A stretch of DNA of 11,382 bases from Dokdonella_A sp937902695 (lineage in GTDB: Bacteria > Pseudomonadota > Gammaproteobacteria > Xanthomonadales > Rhodanobacteraceae): assembly GCA_048498135.1 (NCBI GenBank), contig JBEHYO010000103.1:1-11382 (forward strand). Direction: 5' to 3'. Shown here piece by piece: positions 1 through 6,091 of the stretch. Made by a program: the position numbers and the translations under genes. Positions within the stretch are counted from its first letter, which is position 1; every line of letters begins with the position of its first letter. The notes below the pieces were generated by a model that made no database searches, was not told the origin of the DNA, and was given only the letters and a program-made list of their open reading frames with translations.

Positions 1-61
1 TCCCCCTCGGGCGATGTGGTGTCGATCGGCGGCGCGGCCATGGGCTACAAGGGCGAGATAG
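1..61. other. Left-edge segment that does not fit the RND permease
   Basis: The permease frame that is open from 62 onward has a TAG stop at 59-61. What lies before it (1-58) does not encode the hydrophobic helix that normally precedes the PLSVPALTGAIM segment of RND permeases. The frame starting at position 1 is open here and reads SPSGDVVSIGGAAMGYKGEI, which is glycine-rich and not membrane-like, and I do not recognise it. A single-base shift would not restore a permease-like sequence. An assembly join near 60 or a real rearrangement is more likely than a simple frameshift. I cannot assign a gene. Confidence 0.45.
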
Positions 62-451
62 GCGCCGCTGTCGGTGCCGGCGCTGACCGGCGCGATCATG
101 TGCATGGGCGTGGCCACCGCCAACAGCGTGCTGGTGATCTCGTTCGCGCGCGAACGGCTCAACGCGCTCGGCGATGCGTCGAAGGCTGCGCTCGAAGCGG
201 GCTTCGTGCGGTTCCGTCCCGTGCTGATGACCGCGCTCGCGATGATCATCGGCATGACGCCGATGGCGCTCGGGCTCGGCGAAGGCGGCGAGCAGAACGC
301 GCCGCTCGGCCGCGCGGTCATCGGCGGCCTCATTTTCGCGACGGCCGCCACGCTCGTGTTCGTTCCTGTCGTTTTCAGCATCGTGCACCGCAATCACGGC
401 AGGAAGTCCGTGCCGGGCGGCGCCGTCGGAGAGCTCCATCATGCCGTCTGA
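62..451 (+). CDS. RND efflux permease, C-terminal fragment (HAE1/AcrB-like)
   Basis: This is the last 129 residues of an inner-membrane RND pump subunit, which uses the proton gradient to export drugs, solvents or other amphiphiles through a tripartite complex. Visible are the segment PLSVPALTGAIMCMGVATAN, a helix continuing into VLVISFARERL, the conserved RFRPVLMTALAMIIGMTP region, and a last helix around GGLIFATAATLVFVPVVF followed by a short basic tail. These match the final transmembrane helices of the family, which is about 1,000-1,050 residues long. The rest would lie to the left, but the frame is closed by a TAG at 59-61 and the upstream bases are not permease-like, so the gene is cut by the window edge and possibly by a bad join. 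Its stop overlaps the adaptor start by 11 bases, so the two are very probably co-transcribed and translationally coupled. The substrate cannot be told. Confidence 0.85.
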   Translation, partial: APLSVPALTGAIMCMGVATANSVLVISFARERLNALGDASKAALEAGFVRFRPVLMTALAMIIGMTPMALGLGEGGEQNAPLGRAVIGGLIFATAATLVFVPVVFSIVHRNHGRKSVPGGAVGELHHAV

Positions 452-1646
452 TTCGTCCACGCCGACCGCCACGGGTTCGAGCGTTTCGGTGAGGGGGCTG
501 CGCATCGCCGGCATCATCGCCGTCGTCGTCGCGGCCGCGATCGTCGTCGTTGGCCTCGTCACGCGTGCGTCGGGCAATGCCCGGCTGCGTGAATGGACCG
601 ATGCGCAATCGGTTCCGACCGTGGCCGTCGCGCCGCCGCAGTCCTCCGGCGACGCCGGCACGCTCGATCTGCCGGGCCGCCTCGAAGCCTACTCGCGCGC
701 GTCGCTCTACGCGCGCGTGCCGGGCTATCTCAAGAGCTGGAGCGTCGACATCGGCTCGCCCGTGAAGGCGGGACAGGAGCTCGCGACGATCGAGACGCCC
801 GACCTCGATCAGGAGCTGTTGCAGTCGAAGGCGAACCTCGCCACCGCGCAGGCGAACGTCGCGCTCGCGCAGACGACCGCGAATCGCTGGCAGGAACTCC
901 TGAAAACCGGCGCCGTGTCCAAGCAGGATGTCGACGAGAAGATCGGCGACTACAAGGCCAAGCAGGCGATCGTGAAGGCGTCGCAGGCCGACGTCGACCG
1001 CGAGCAGACGCTGAAAGGTTTCGCGCGCATCACGGCGCCGTTCGACGGGATCGTCACCGCGCGCAATACCGACGTCGGCGCGTTGATCAGTGTCGGCGGG
1101 ACCACCGGCCAGGAGCTCTTCGTCGTCTCGGACACGAAGAAGCTGCGCGTTTATGTGAGCGTGCCGCAGACCTACGTGCCGAGCATTCCGCCGGGCACGA
1201 AGGCGACGATCACGGTGCCGGAGCGCCCCGGCAGGAAATTCGAGGCGACCGTCGAATCGTCGTCGCAGGCGGTCAACGTGTCATCGGGCTCGACGCTGAT
1301 GCAGCTCGGCGTCGACAACGCGGACAACGATCTCCTTCCGGGCGGCTTTGCCAACGTGAGCCTCAGCCTTCCGCACAACGCGACCGCGCTGCGCATCCCG
1401 TCGAGCGCGCTCCTCTTCGACAAGAACGGGCTTCGCGTGGCGACGCTCGACAAGGAAAACAGGATCCGCCTGAAGCAGGTGACGATCGCGCGCGACCTTG
1501 GTCAGGTGATCGAGATCGGCTCCGGCCTCGCGGCCGACGATCGCGTCATCCAGAGCCCGCCCGACGGCGTGCACGATGGCGACGCTGCCCGCGTCGCGGA
1601 GCCGCCGAAAACCGCGAGCGAAGCGAAGAGCACGAAGAAAGGCTGA
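441..1646 (+). CDS. RND efflux periplasmic adaptor (HlyD/MFP family)
   Basis: This 401-residue adaptor bridges an inner-membrane RND pump and an outer-membrane channel. A short cytoplasmic N-terminus is followed by one hydrophobic helix at about residues 20-41, which anchors the protein. The barrel-sandwich (lipoyl-like) half at about 85-110 reads YARVPGYLKSWSVDIGSPVK. A helical hairpin at about 115-190 is rich in Ala, Gln and Lys. The second lipoyl half follows with FARITAPFDGIVTARNTDVGA, then beta-barrel and membrane-proximal domains and a Lys-rich tail. The length is normal. The ATG is preceded by GGAGAG at 428-433 with seven bases between, and it overlaps the permease stop. The order is permease first and adaptor second, the reverse of the common acrAB order. 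No outer-membrane channel gene follows, and a stem-loop comes directly after. The family is certain and the substrate unknown. Confidence 0.93.
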   Translation: MPSDSSTPTATGSSVSVRGLRIAGIIAVVVAAAIVVVGLVTRASGNARLREWTDAQSVPTVAVAPPQSSGDAGTLDLPGRLEAYSRASLYARVPGYLKSWSVDIGSPVKAGQELATIETPDLDQELLQSKANLATAQANVALAQTTANRWQELLKTGAVSKQDVDEKIGDYKAKQAIVKASQADVDREQTLKGFARITAPFDGIVTARNTDVGALISVGGTTGQELFVVSDTKKLRVYVSVPQTYVPSIPPGTKATITVPERPGRKFEATVESSSQAVNVSSGSTLMQLGVDNADNDLLPGGFANVSLSLPHNATALRIPSSALLFDKNGLRVATLDKENRIRLKQVTIARDLGQVIEIGSGLAADDRVIQSPPDGVHDGDAARVAEPPKTASEAKSTKKG

Positions 1647-1657
1647 TTCGCAGAAAC

Positions 1658-1690
1658 GATCGCCGCGAAGCGCTCGGCTTCGCGGCGATC
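1658..1690. terminator. Perfect 13-bp stem-loop between convergent genes
   Basis: GATCGCCGCGAAG (1658-1670) and its exact reverse complement (1678-1690) enclose a 7-base loop. It begins 12 bases after the adaptor stop and ends 16 bases before the stop of the small minus-strand gene, so it could end transcription from both sides. Neither side has a long run of T: the plus side continues CGACGTGTCGCTTTG and the minus side has only TTT. It is therefore a plausible bidirectional terminator or mRNA-stabilising hairpin, but not a textbook one. Confidence 0.6.
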
Positions 1691-1706
1691 CGACGTGTCG
1701 CTTTGC

Positions 1707-1928
1707 TCAGTTGGGGCGCGCCGGCGTTTCGGAACGCAGCGTGCGATTCGGCGCGACGCGGCCATTGGCGCTGCCGCCCGCCGGACGCCAGCTGGTGATG
1801 TTGCGATGATCCAGCGGCAATCCGTAGAGGTCCACGAATTGTCCGTCCTGGTAGGTGGCCGCCTGCCACTCGCCGTTGTTGATCTGCACCTGTACCGCCT
1901 GGCGCTCGAGCGGAAGTTCGCCTTTCAT
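1707..1928 (-). CDS. Small conserved-looking protein of unknown function, 73 aa
   Basis: I do not recognise a named family. The 73-residue product starts MKGELPLERQAVQVQINNGE and continues with a Trp-, Tyr- and Asp-containing core including ATYQDGQFVDLYGLPLD and ITSWRPAGG. The C-terminus is basic and looks disordered. There is no signal peptide, membrane helix or cysteine. The alternating hydrophobic pattern of the first 50 residues suggests a small beta-rich fold. The frame stays open upstream to 1979, but I chose the ATG at 1926-1928 because GAGGAG (1936-1941 on the minus strand) sits seven bases before it, and the upstream extension is Arg/Ser/Thr-rich like non-coding high-GC sequence. The gene stands alone, downstream of the HAF-repeat gene on the same strand with a gap of about 200 bases. 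The clear ribosome binding site and protein-like composition make it a probable real gene. Confidence 0.72.
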   Translation of the reverse strand: MKGELPLERQAVQVQINNGEWQAATYQDGQFVDLYGLPLDHRNITSWRPAGGSANGRVAPNRTLRSETPARPN

Positions 1929-2124
1929 CGTTGTGCTCCTCGTCGAGAATCTTCTGAGTGTCGACCGTATTCGCCGCACGTTGACCGTGCGCTGAAGCAG
2001 CTTGCGCCGCCGATAACTTCACGCTGCGGCGCGCTCTGAGCGAACACGTTGCTGAAACTGTGGTTTTTGCACGGGCTGGGCGCCGCGGTTGCGGCGCCGT
2101 TCATTTGCTTCCCGTTGGGCTTTG
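1929..2124. other. Intergenic stretch between two minus-strand genes
   Basis: No convincing gene is seen in these 196 bases. They hold the ribosome binding site of the small gene at 1936-1941 and a compact GC hairpin at 2079-2098. A consensus-like TTGACA on the minus strand (2123-2128) overlaps the HAF-repeat stop codon, but no good -10 lies 16-18 bases further on (AATGAA or similar), so I do not call it a promoter. The small gene may have its own promoter here or be read through from the HAF gene. Confidence 0.4.
2079..2098 (-). terminator. GC-rich stem-loop after the HAF-repeat gene
   Basis: GGCGCCGC (2079-2086) and GCGGCGCC (2091-2098) form a perfect 8-bp stem with a 4-base loop. It lies 26 bases past the HAF-repeat stop in the minus direction. 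No T-run follows on the minus strand; the T-run lies on the other side (2064-2068). It could weaken read-through or protect the 3' end, but standard intrinsic termination is not supported. Confidence 0.35.
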
Positions 2125-3333
2125 TCAACGCACCGGCGTCGCGACGAAGGCGATGATCGCGCCGCTCGCATCGAGCCCGCGGCCGGCGATGACGCCGAAG
2201 TCGTTGACGTCGTTCGCGAGCACGAGCGTGCCGTCGAAGTCGGGCGCAAGCGAGCCGAGATCGACCGGCATGCCGTTCTGCCAGACGACCGCGCGCGTGT
2301 TGAAGGCGGCATCGTTCGAATAGCCGACGACTTGGCCCACGAGATTGATCGCGGTCGCCGTGCTCGAGATGTCGCCCGGCAGCACGCCGAGGTCCTGCAT
2401 CGCGTGGTTGCGGCGCTTCAGGAACGCGTGTGTGAAGTTGCCGTCCGCGTCGGCCGGATCGGTGCCGGCGAAACCGACGATGTCGCCCGCCTCGTTGATC
2501 GCGGTCGGCGTGTTCCACGCCGTGCCGCCGAGACTGCCGAGGTCGGTGGCATGGCCGTTTTCCCAGAGCACGGCGTGCGTCGCCGTTTTCCGCCCGACCG
2601 CCTGGTCGCAGGTGCCCGAGATGCCGACGATCTGGTTGCGGTCGTTGATCGCGGTCGCGGCGCCGGACGTATCGCCCGCGATCAGCGGCAGCTGGCGGCG
2701 CGGGCGTTCCTGGCCGAGCGACCAGGTGACCGGCCGGAATTGCAGCACCTGGTCCGAATCGCTCGCGCAGGTCGTGTCGTGCACGCCGTTCTCGGCCCAG
2801 CCGACCGTGGTGCCCCAGTCGTTCGTGCCGGTCGCGTAACTGTTGATGCCGCCCGGGAGCGGCTTCAGCGCAAAGAGCCGGTGCTGCGGATCGAATGCCG
2901 ACGTCACGAAGCCGTAGCAGACGTTGCCGCTCGTCGCGAAGAAGAAGCCGCAGCTCCAGGTCTCGCCGAGCGGATTGACGGCGCCGGTCTCGCTGATCCC
3001 CGAGATCAGGCCGACGTTGTTCTTGACCGGCCAGGCGACGCTGCTGTTGAAGGCGGCGCCGCCGAGGCTCGAGAGGTCGATCGGCGCCTGCGGCGCGCGC
3101 AGCGACCAGATCGTCGCGTGGCGCACGGCATTGCCGGTCACTTTCGAATAGCCGCCCACGATGCCGAGATCGTCGAGGCTGTTCGCGCGGCTGTTCGTGC
3201 CGCCGAGCGATGTCATGACCGTGATCGTGTAGCGCTGCGCGTCGTGATGCCGCGGCGCCTCGGCGGCGGCGGCCGGCGCGGCGATCGCGCCGGCGCAGGC
3301 GGCCGCGAGGAGCGTGCGTGAGATCGATTGCAT
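2125..3333 (-). CDS. Secreted HAF-repeat protein
   Basis: This 402-residue protein has a clear Sec signal peptide: basic start, hydrophobic core to about residue 16, and Ala-rich cleavage region ending near AAAAEA at 20-26. The mature part consists of degenerate repeats of about 25-50 residues with the core DLGSLGG...AINDxGxIVG. I count six or seven, near residues 41-62, 86-112, 157-178, 216-240, 264-288, 313-338 and 358-384. HAF-like turns occur at HAVLWENG (253-260), HAFLKRRN (302-309) and RAVVWQNG (347-354). This is the HAF family of extracellular repeat proteins, which probably fold as a beta-propeller-like structure; their function is largely unknown. Four cysteines (128, 139, 189, 242) lie in less regular central segments and could form disulphides. 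The ATG is preceded by AGGAGAG (3340-3346) at a spacing of six. The gene is divergent from the MocR-type regulator, so that protein may control it, but this is inference. Confidence 0.88.
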   Translation of the reverse strand: MQSISRTLLAAACAGAIAAPAAAAEAPRHHDAQRYTITVMTSLGGTNSRANSLDDLGIVGGYSKVTGNAVRHATIWSLRAPQAPIDLSSLGGAAFNSSVAWPVKNNVGLISGISETGAVNPLGETWSCGFFFATSGNVCYGFVTSAFDPQHRLFALKPLPGGINSYATGTNDWGTTVGWAENGVHDTTCASDSDQVLQFRPVTWSLGQERPRRQLPLIAGDTSGAATAINDRNQIVGISGTCDQAVGRKTATHAVLWENGHATDLGSLGGTAWNTPTAINEAGDIVGFAGTDPADADGNFTHAFLKRRNHAMQDLGVLPGDISSTATAINLVGQVVGYSNDAAFNTRAVVWQNGMPVDLGSLAPDFDGTLVLANDVNDFGVIAGRGLDASGAIIAFVATPVR

Positions 3334-3443
3334 GGCGTTCTCTCCTGGTGGTGGCGAAGTGCGCGGCCAGCGTCGCCGTCGCCGCCGATCGCCGGGAGCG
3401 CCGGTTTTGCGACGATCGGTAGTCCGGTCGCGTCTCTTCGGCC
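3334..3443. promoter_or_regulatory. Divergent intergenic region with candidate operator
   Basis: These 110 bases separate the divergent starts of the HAF-repeat gene and the GntR/MocR regulator, so both promoters are expected here. I find no strong -35/-10 pair. An inverted repeat, CCGATCG (3385-3391) and CGATCGG (3413-3419), has arm centres 28 bases apart. That could be a regulator site, but 7-bp arms rich in GATC occur by chance in such DNA. Confidence 0.35.
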
Positions 3444-4946
3444 ATGCGCCGATGGGAGCTCAGCGTTCCGCTCGATCCCGGCCGCGGGCAGCCGCTGTTC
3501 CTGCAGCTCGCGGGCGCGATCGCGGACGACATCCGGCGCGGGCGCCTGAAACCCGGCGAACCGCTGCCGGGCACGCGCGAGCTCGCCGAATCGCTCGAGC
3601 TCAACCGCAACACGGTCGTCGCGGGCTACGACGAGCTCGCCGCGGAGGGGCTCGTCCTGACGCGCGTCGGCGGCGGCACGTTCGTCGCCGAGCAGATGCC
3701 GCGCGCGATGCCGCCCGCCGCGCTCGCGAGCGAAGCACCGACGTTCGCCGTCGCGCCGCCGCTGCCGCGGATTCCCGAGCTGAAGCCGCTGCCGCCGGGT
3801 GCGCTGATGCTGTCGAGCGGCCTGCCGGACGCGCGGCTCTTCCCCGCGCGTCAGCTCGCACGCGCGTTCCGCCGGGCGATCGAACACAAGGGGCGCGTGC
3901 TGCTGACCTATTCGCAGGCGTGCGGCCACGAGCGCCTGCGCCGCGAGCTCGCCGCGATGCTGTCGCGAACGCGCGGTCTCGCGGCGACGCCGGAAAACCT
4001 GATGGTCACGCGCAGCATCGAGCAGGCGATCGATCTCGTCGCGCGTGCGCTGCTCGTGCCGGGCGACGTCGTCGCGGTCGAGCAGTGGGGCTATCCGCCG
4101 GCGTGGAACGTATTGAGGCTCGCCGGCGCGCGGCTCGTGCCGCTGCCGCTCGACGAGGACGGACTCGACGTCGGTTCGCTCGAAACGCTGCTCACGCACG
4201 AGCGCGTGCGCGCGGTATTCCTGACGCCGCATCACCAGTTCCCGACCGCCAGCGTGATGTCGCCGGAGCGGCGCGCGCGGCTCGCGCGCCTGGCGATCGA
4301 GCGCGGCTTCGCGATCATCGAGGACGATTACGATCACGAGTTCCACTACGCCGCCAAGCCCGTGCTGCCCATCGCTGCGGGCATCGGGCGCGCCAACGTC
4401 GTCTACGTCGGCTCGCTGTCGAACCTCCTCGCGCCCGGCGTCGGCGCCGGTTTCGTCGTCGCGGCGCCTGTGGTCTTCGAGCGGCTGGCGAGCCTTCGCG
4501 CGGCGAGCGATGCGCGCGGCGATGCGGCGATCGAATGCGCGGTCGCGGAATTGTTCGAGGACGGCGAGCTCCTGCGCCACATGCGGCGCATGCGGCGCAC
4601 GTACGCGTCGCGTCGCGATGCGCTCGTCGATGCGCTCAGGTACCGGCTCGGCGACGCGCTCGATTTCCGCGTACCGCCCGGAGGCACCGCGCTATGGGCG
4701 CGCGCCGACGATGCGATCGACGTGCCGGCGTGGGTCGCAGCGGCCGAGCGCGAAGGCGTGCGCTTCGCCAGCGCGCGCGCATACGATTTCGCGCAGCGCG
4801 ACGAGCGGTTCATGCGCCTGGGCTTCAGCTATCACGACGAAGCCGAGCTCGACGAAGCCGCGCGCCGGCTGGCGAGCGCGCTCGCCAAATCGCGCACGCC
4901 GAGAACGAGCCAGGCACCCGCGCGCCGGCCCGCGCAGGCAGCGTAG
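3444..4946 (+). CDS. MocR/PdxR-type GntR regulator with degenerate PLP site
   Basis: This 500-residue fusion has an N-terminal GntR winged helix (about 15-82: PLFLQLAGAIADDIRRGRLK, then LPGTRELAESLELNRNTVVAGYDELAAEGL and a GGGTFVAE wing). After a Pro/Ala linker comes a fold-type-I aminotransferase-like domain (about 120-490). The layout and length fit MocR regulators, which normally bind PLP as effector. Recognisable landmarks include TPHHQFPT (261-268) and the Asp-rich IIEDDYDHEF (291-300). The segment normally read as SFSKxLxPxLRxGY is here SLSNLLAPGVGAGF (324-337). The Schiff-base Lys is Asn327 (codon AAC, 4422-4424) and the phosphate-contacting Arg is Gly334. Covalent PLP binding is therefore unlikely, and the domain may sense something else or only dimerise. 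No strong ribosome binding site precedes the ATG; it was chosen because WELSVPLD is a usual family N-terminus. The gene is divergent from the HAF-repeat gene and converges on the DUF937 gene, three bases from its stop. Confidence 0.9.
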   Translation: MRRWELSVPLDPGRGQPLFLQLAGAIADDIRRGRLKPGEPLPGTRELAESLELNRNTVVAGYDELAAEGLVLTRVGGGTFVAEQMPRAMPPAALASEAPTFAVAPPLPRIPELKPLPPGALMLSSGLPDARLFPARQLARAFRRAIEHKGRVLLTYSQACGHERLRRELAAMLSRTRGLAATPENLMVTRSIEQAIDLVARALLVPGDVVAVEQWGYPPAWNVLRLAGARLVPLPLDEDGLDVGSLETLLTHERVRAVFLTPHHQFPTASVMSPERRARLARLAIERGFAIIEDDYDHEFHYAAKPVLPIAAGIGRANVVYVGSLSNLLAPGVGAGFVVAAPVVFERLASLRAASDARGDAAIECAVAELFEDGELLRHMRRMRRTYASRRDALVDALRYRLGDALDFRVPPGGTALWARADDAIDVPAWVAAAEREGVRFASARAYDFAQRDERFMRLGFSYHDEAELDEAARRLASALAKSRTPRTSQAPARRPAQAA

Positions 4947-4949
4947 CGA

Positions 4950-5546
4950 TCAGACGCGGCCGCGTGGGCCGAGCAGTCCTTCGCCCATCTTGAGCACGTC
5001 GCTGAGGCCGAACCTGCCGTCGCCGTCCTGATCGAACACCGCGCCGAGCAGCCCGCCCGCGTTGCTGCCGCCGATGCGTTGCGCTTCCTGGCCGAGCACG
5101 CTGCCGAGTCCGCTCGCGCTCATGCCCTGACGCTGGCTCATGTTGCCGAGGACGCCCATGACCACCGGCGCGAGGATCGCGAGAAGCTGTCCTGCGTTCT
5201 GCGGGCCGAGGCCGGTCTGCTGGCCGAGCCCTTGCGCGGCCTGATCCTGGCGCGCGCCGAAGATGTGGCCGAGGATCGCGGCGCCGCCGCCGAGTCCGCC
5301 GCCGCCGCCCAGAACGCTGCCGAGGATGGAGCCGACGTCGGAGCCGGCGTGATCGCCAAGCGCCGAATGCAGCGCGCCGGCGCCCGCGTCGGTCTGCGCG
5401 TTGCGGGCGAGGCCGCCGATGAGGAGCGGCATCGCCTGCTTGATCGCGCTCTCGGCTTCGGATGGCTCGACGCCGAGCTGCCGGGCGATCGCCTGGATGC
5501 GCTGATCGTCGAGATGACCCAAGACCTGGTTGGTCAGATCGCTCAT
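4950..5546 (-). CDS. DUF937 family protein with EF-hand-like loop
   Basis: This 198-residue soluble protein has no signal peptide or obvious membrane helix. It begins MSDLTNQVLGHLDDQRIQAI and has the DUF937 pattern: a helical region with QLGVEPSEAESAIKQAMPLL at about 26-45, a long Gly-rich flexible stretch at about 70-95, and a second helical part with QLLAILAPVVMGVLGNM. Near the C-terminus, DQDGDGRFGLSD reproduces a 12-residue EF-hand loop: Asp at 1, 3 and 5, Gly at 6, hydrophobic at 8 and acidic at 12. Calcium binding is thus possible but untested. The function of the family is unknown to me. The gene is convergent with the MocR-type regulator and leaves no room for a terminator between them. 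The start at 5546 is preferred over upstream starts at 5561 and 5585 because of a strong ribosome binding site. Confidence 0.88.
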   Translation of the reverse strand: MSDLTNQVLGHLDDQRIQAIARQLGVEPSEAESAIKQAMPLLIGGLARNAQTDAGAGALHSALGDHAGSDVGSILGSVLGGGGGLGGGAAILGHIFGARQDQAAQGLGQQTGLGPQNAGQLLAILAPVVMGVLGNMSQRQGMSASGLGSVLGQEAQRIGGSNAGGLLGAVFDQDGDGRFGLSDVLKMGEGLLGPRGRV

Positions 5547-5552
5547 GCCGTT

Positions 5553-5559
5553 CTCCTCC
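5553..5559 (-). promoter_or_regulatory. Ribosome binding site fixing the DUF937 start
   Basis: GGAGGAG on the minus strand lies six bases before the ATG at 5544-5546. It overlaps the alternative ATG at 5559-5561, so that upstream start would be inside its own binding site; the downstream ATG is the real start. Confidence 0.75.
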
Positions 5560-5653
5560 ATGGCAGTTGCGGGACCGGCGAGCATAGCGCCGGTCGCGTT
5601 CGCTTACCGTCAACAGGCGTCGGCGCCGCCTCGCGGAGCAACGGCGCCGGGCT

Positions 5654-5659
5654 TATGAT
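5654..5659 (+). promoter_or_regulatory. Candidate -10 box of the Hpt gene
   Basis: TATGAT differs from TATAAT at one position. The expected -35 position (about 5631-5636) reads TCGCGG, which is poor. Initiation near 5666 would give a 9-base leader to the first ATG, or 21 bases to the one at 5687. The AT-rich box stands out in GC-rich DNA, but support is limited. Confidence 0.35.
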
Positions 5660-5674
5660 CGGTGCGATGCTGCG

Positions 5675-6010
5675 ATGTGTACTTTGATGACCGCGACGTC
5701 GCCCCAGATGGCAGCCCTGCATGCGCGCTATGCGCGCTCGCTCGCGTCCAAGCATGCGGCGCTGCTCGAGGCATGGCATGCGTTCGCGGCGGCGGCCGAC
5801 GAAGCGTCGGCGCGCACGCTGCACGGCCTGGTCCACCGGCTCGCGGGGTCGGCGCCGACATACGGCTACGCCTCGCTCGGCCTTCTGGCGCGCAAGGCCG
5901 ACCACGCCTTCGCGCAGGGCGCAAGCGGGCTCGCCGAGCGCCTCAAGGAGCCTGTCGAGGCGCTCTTGGATGACCTCGCGCGGCACGCCCGGCGCGAGGG
6001 CGGGCTCTGA
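5675..6010 (+). CDS. Stand-alone Hpt (histidine phosphotransfer) domain protein
   Basis: The product is up to 111 residues, mostly amphipathic helices, as expected of a four-helix-bundle Hpt domain. The segment LHGLVHRLAGSAPTYGYASL fits the family signature around the phosphorylated histidine (HxLxGSAxxxG), making His54 the likely phosphoacceptor. Such proteins pass phosphate between a hybrid histidine kinase and a response regulator in the cytoplasm. There is no kinase, receiver or output domain here and no two-component gene beside it, so its partners must be elsewhere. The start is uncertain: ATGs at 5675, 5687 and 5708 share the frame and none has a good ribosome binding site. The signature histidine is retained with any of them. 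It is divergent from the DUF937 gene and lies 81 bases before arginase on the same strand, but the arginase gene seems to have its own promoter. Confidence 0.8.
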   Translation: MCTLMTATSPQMAALHARYARSLASKHAALLEAWHAFAAAADEASARTLHGLVHRLAGSAPTYGYASLGLLARKADHAFAQGASGLAERLKEPVEALLDDLARHARREGGL

Positions 6011-6046
6011 GACTCGCCGCAAGATCGGCCATGCGGCCGGGCCGGC

Positions 6047-6052
6047 TATAAT
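6047..6052 (+). promoter_or_regulatory. -10 box of the arginase gene
   Basis: A perfect TATAAT stands in otherwise GC-rich DNA, 37 bases after the Hpt stop. The matching -35 position (about 6024) is weak. A transcript starting near 6059 gives a leader of about 33 bases to the ATG at 6092. It rules out the in-frame TTG at 6053, which would lie before the transcription start. Confidence 0.55.
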
Positions 6053-6091
6053 TTGGCCATCGCCGTCGTGAGCGGCCTTCGCGAAATCCGC

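Noticed and set aside
593..1798. A 401-codon second frame inside the adaptor gene
   Set aside because: It is Arg-rich with no domain, while the 441-1646 frame encodes a complete adaptor.
2123..2128. A TTGACA -35 box on the minus strand
   Set aside because: No acceptable -10 lies 16-18 bases downstream.
2089..3321. A 410-codon plus-strand open frame opposite the HAF-repeat gene
   Set aside because: It is Arg/Ala/Asp-rich with no recognisable domain, and it is antisense to a protein with a signal peptide and family repeats; long antisense frames are expected at this GC content.
5581..5613. TTGACG (5608-5613) and TATGCT (5581-5586) on the minus strand as a DUF937 promoter
   Set aside because: The spacing is 21 bases, too long for a normal sigma-70 promoter.
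6053..6091. TTG-started N-terminal extension of arginase
   Set aside because: It would begin beside the TATAAT box, before the expected transcript start, and adds residues not typical of the family.
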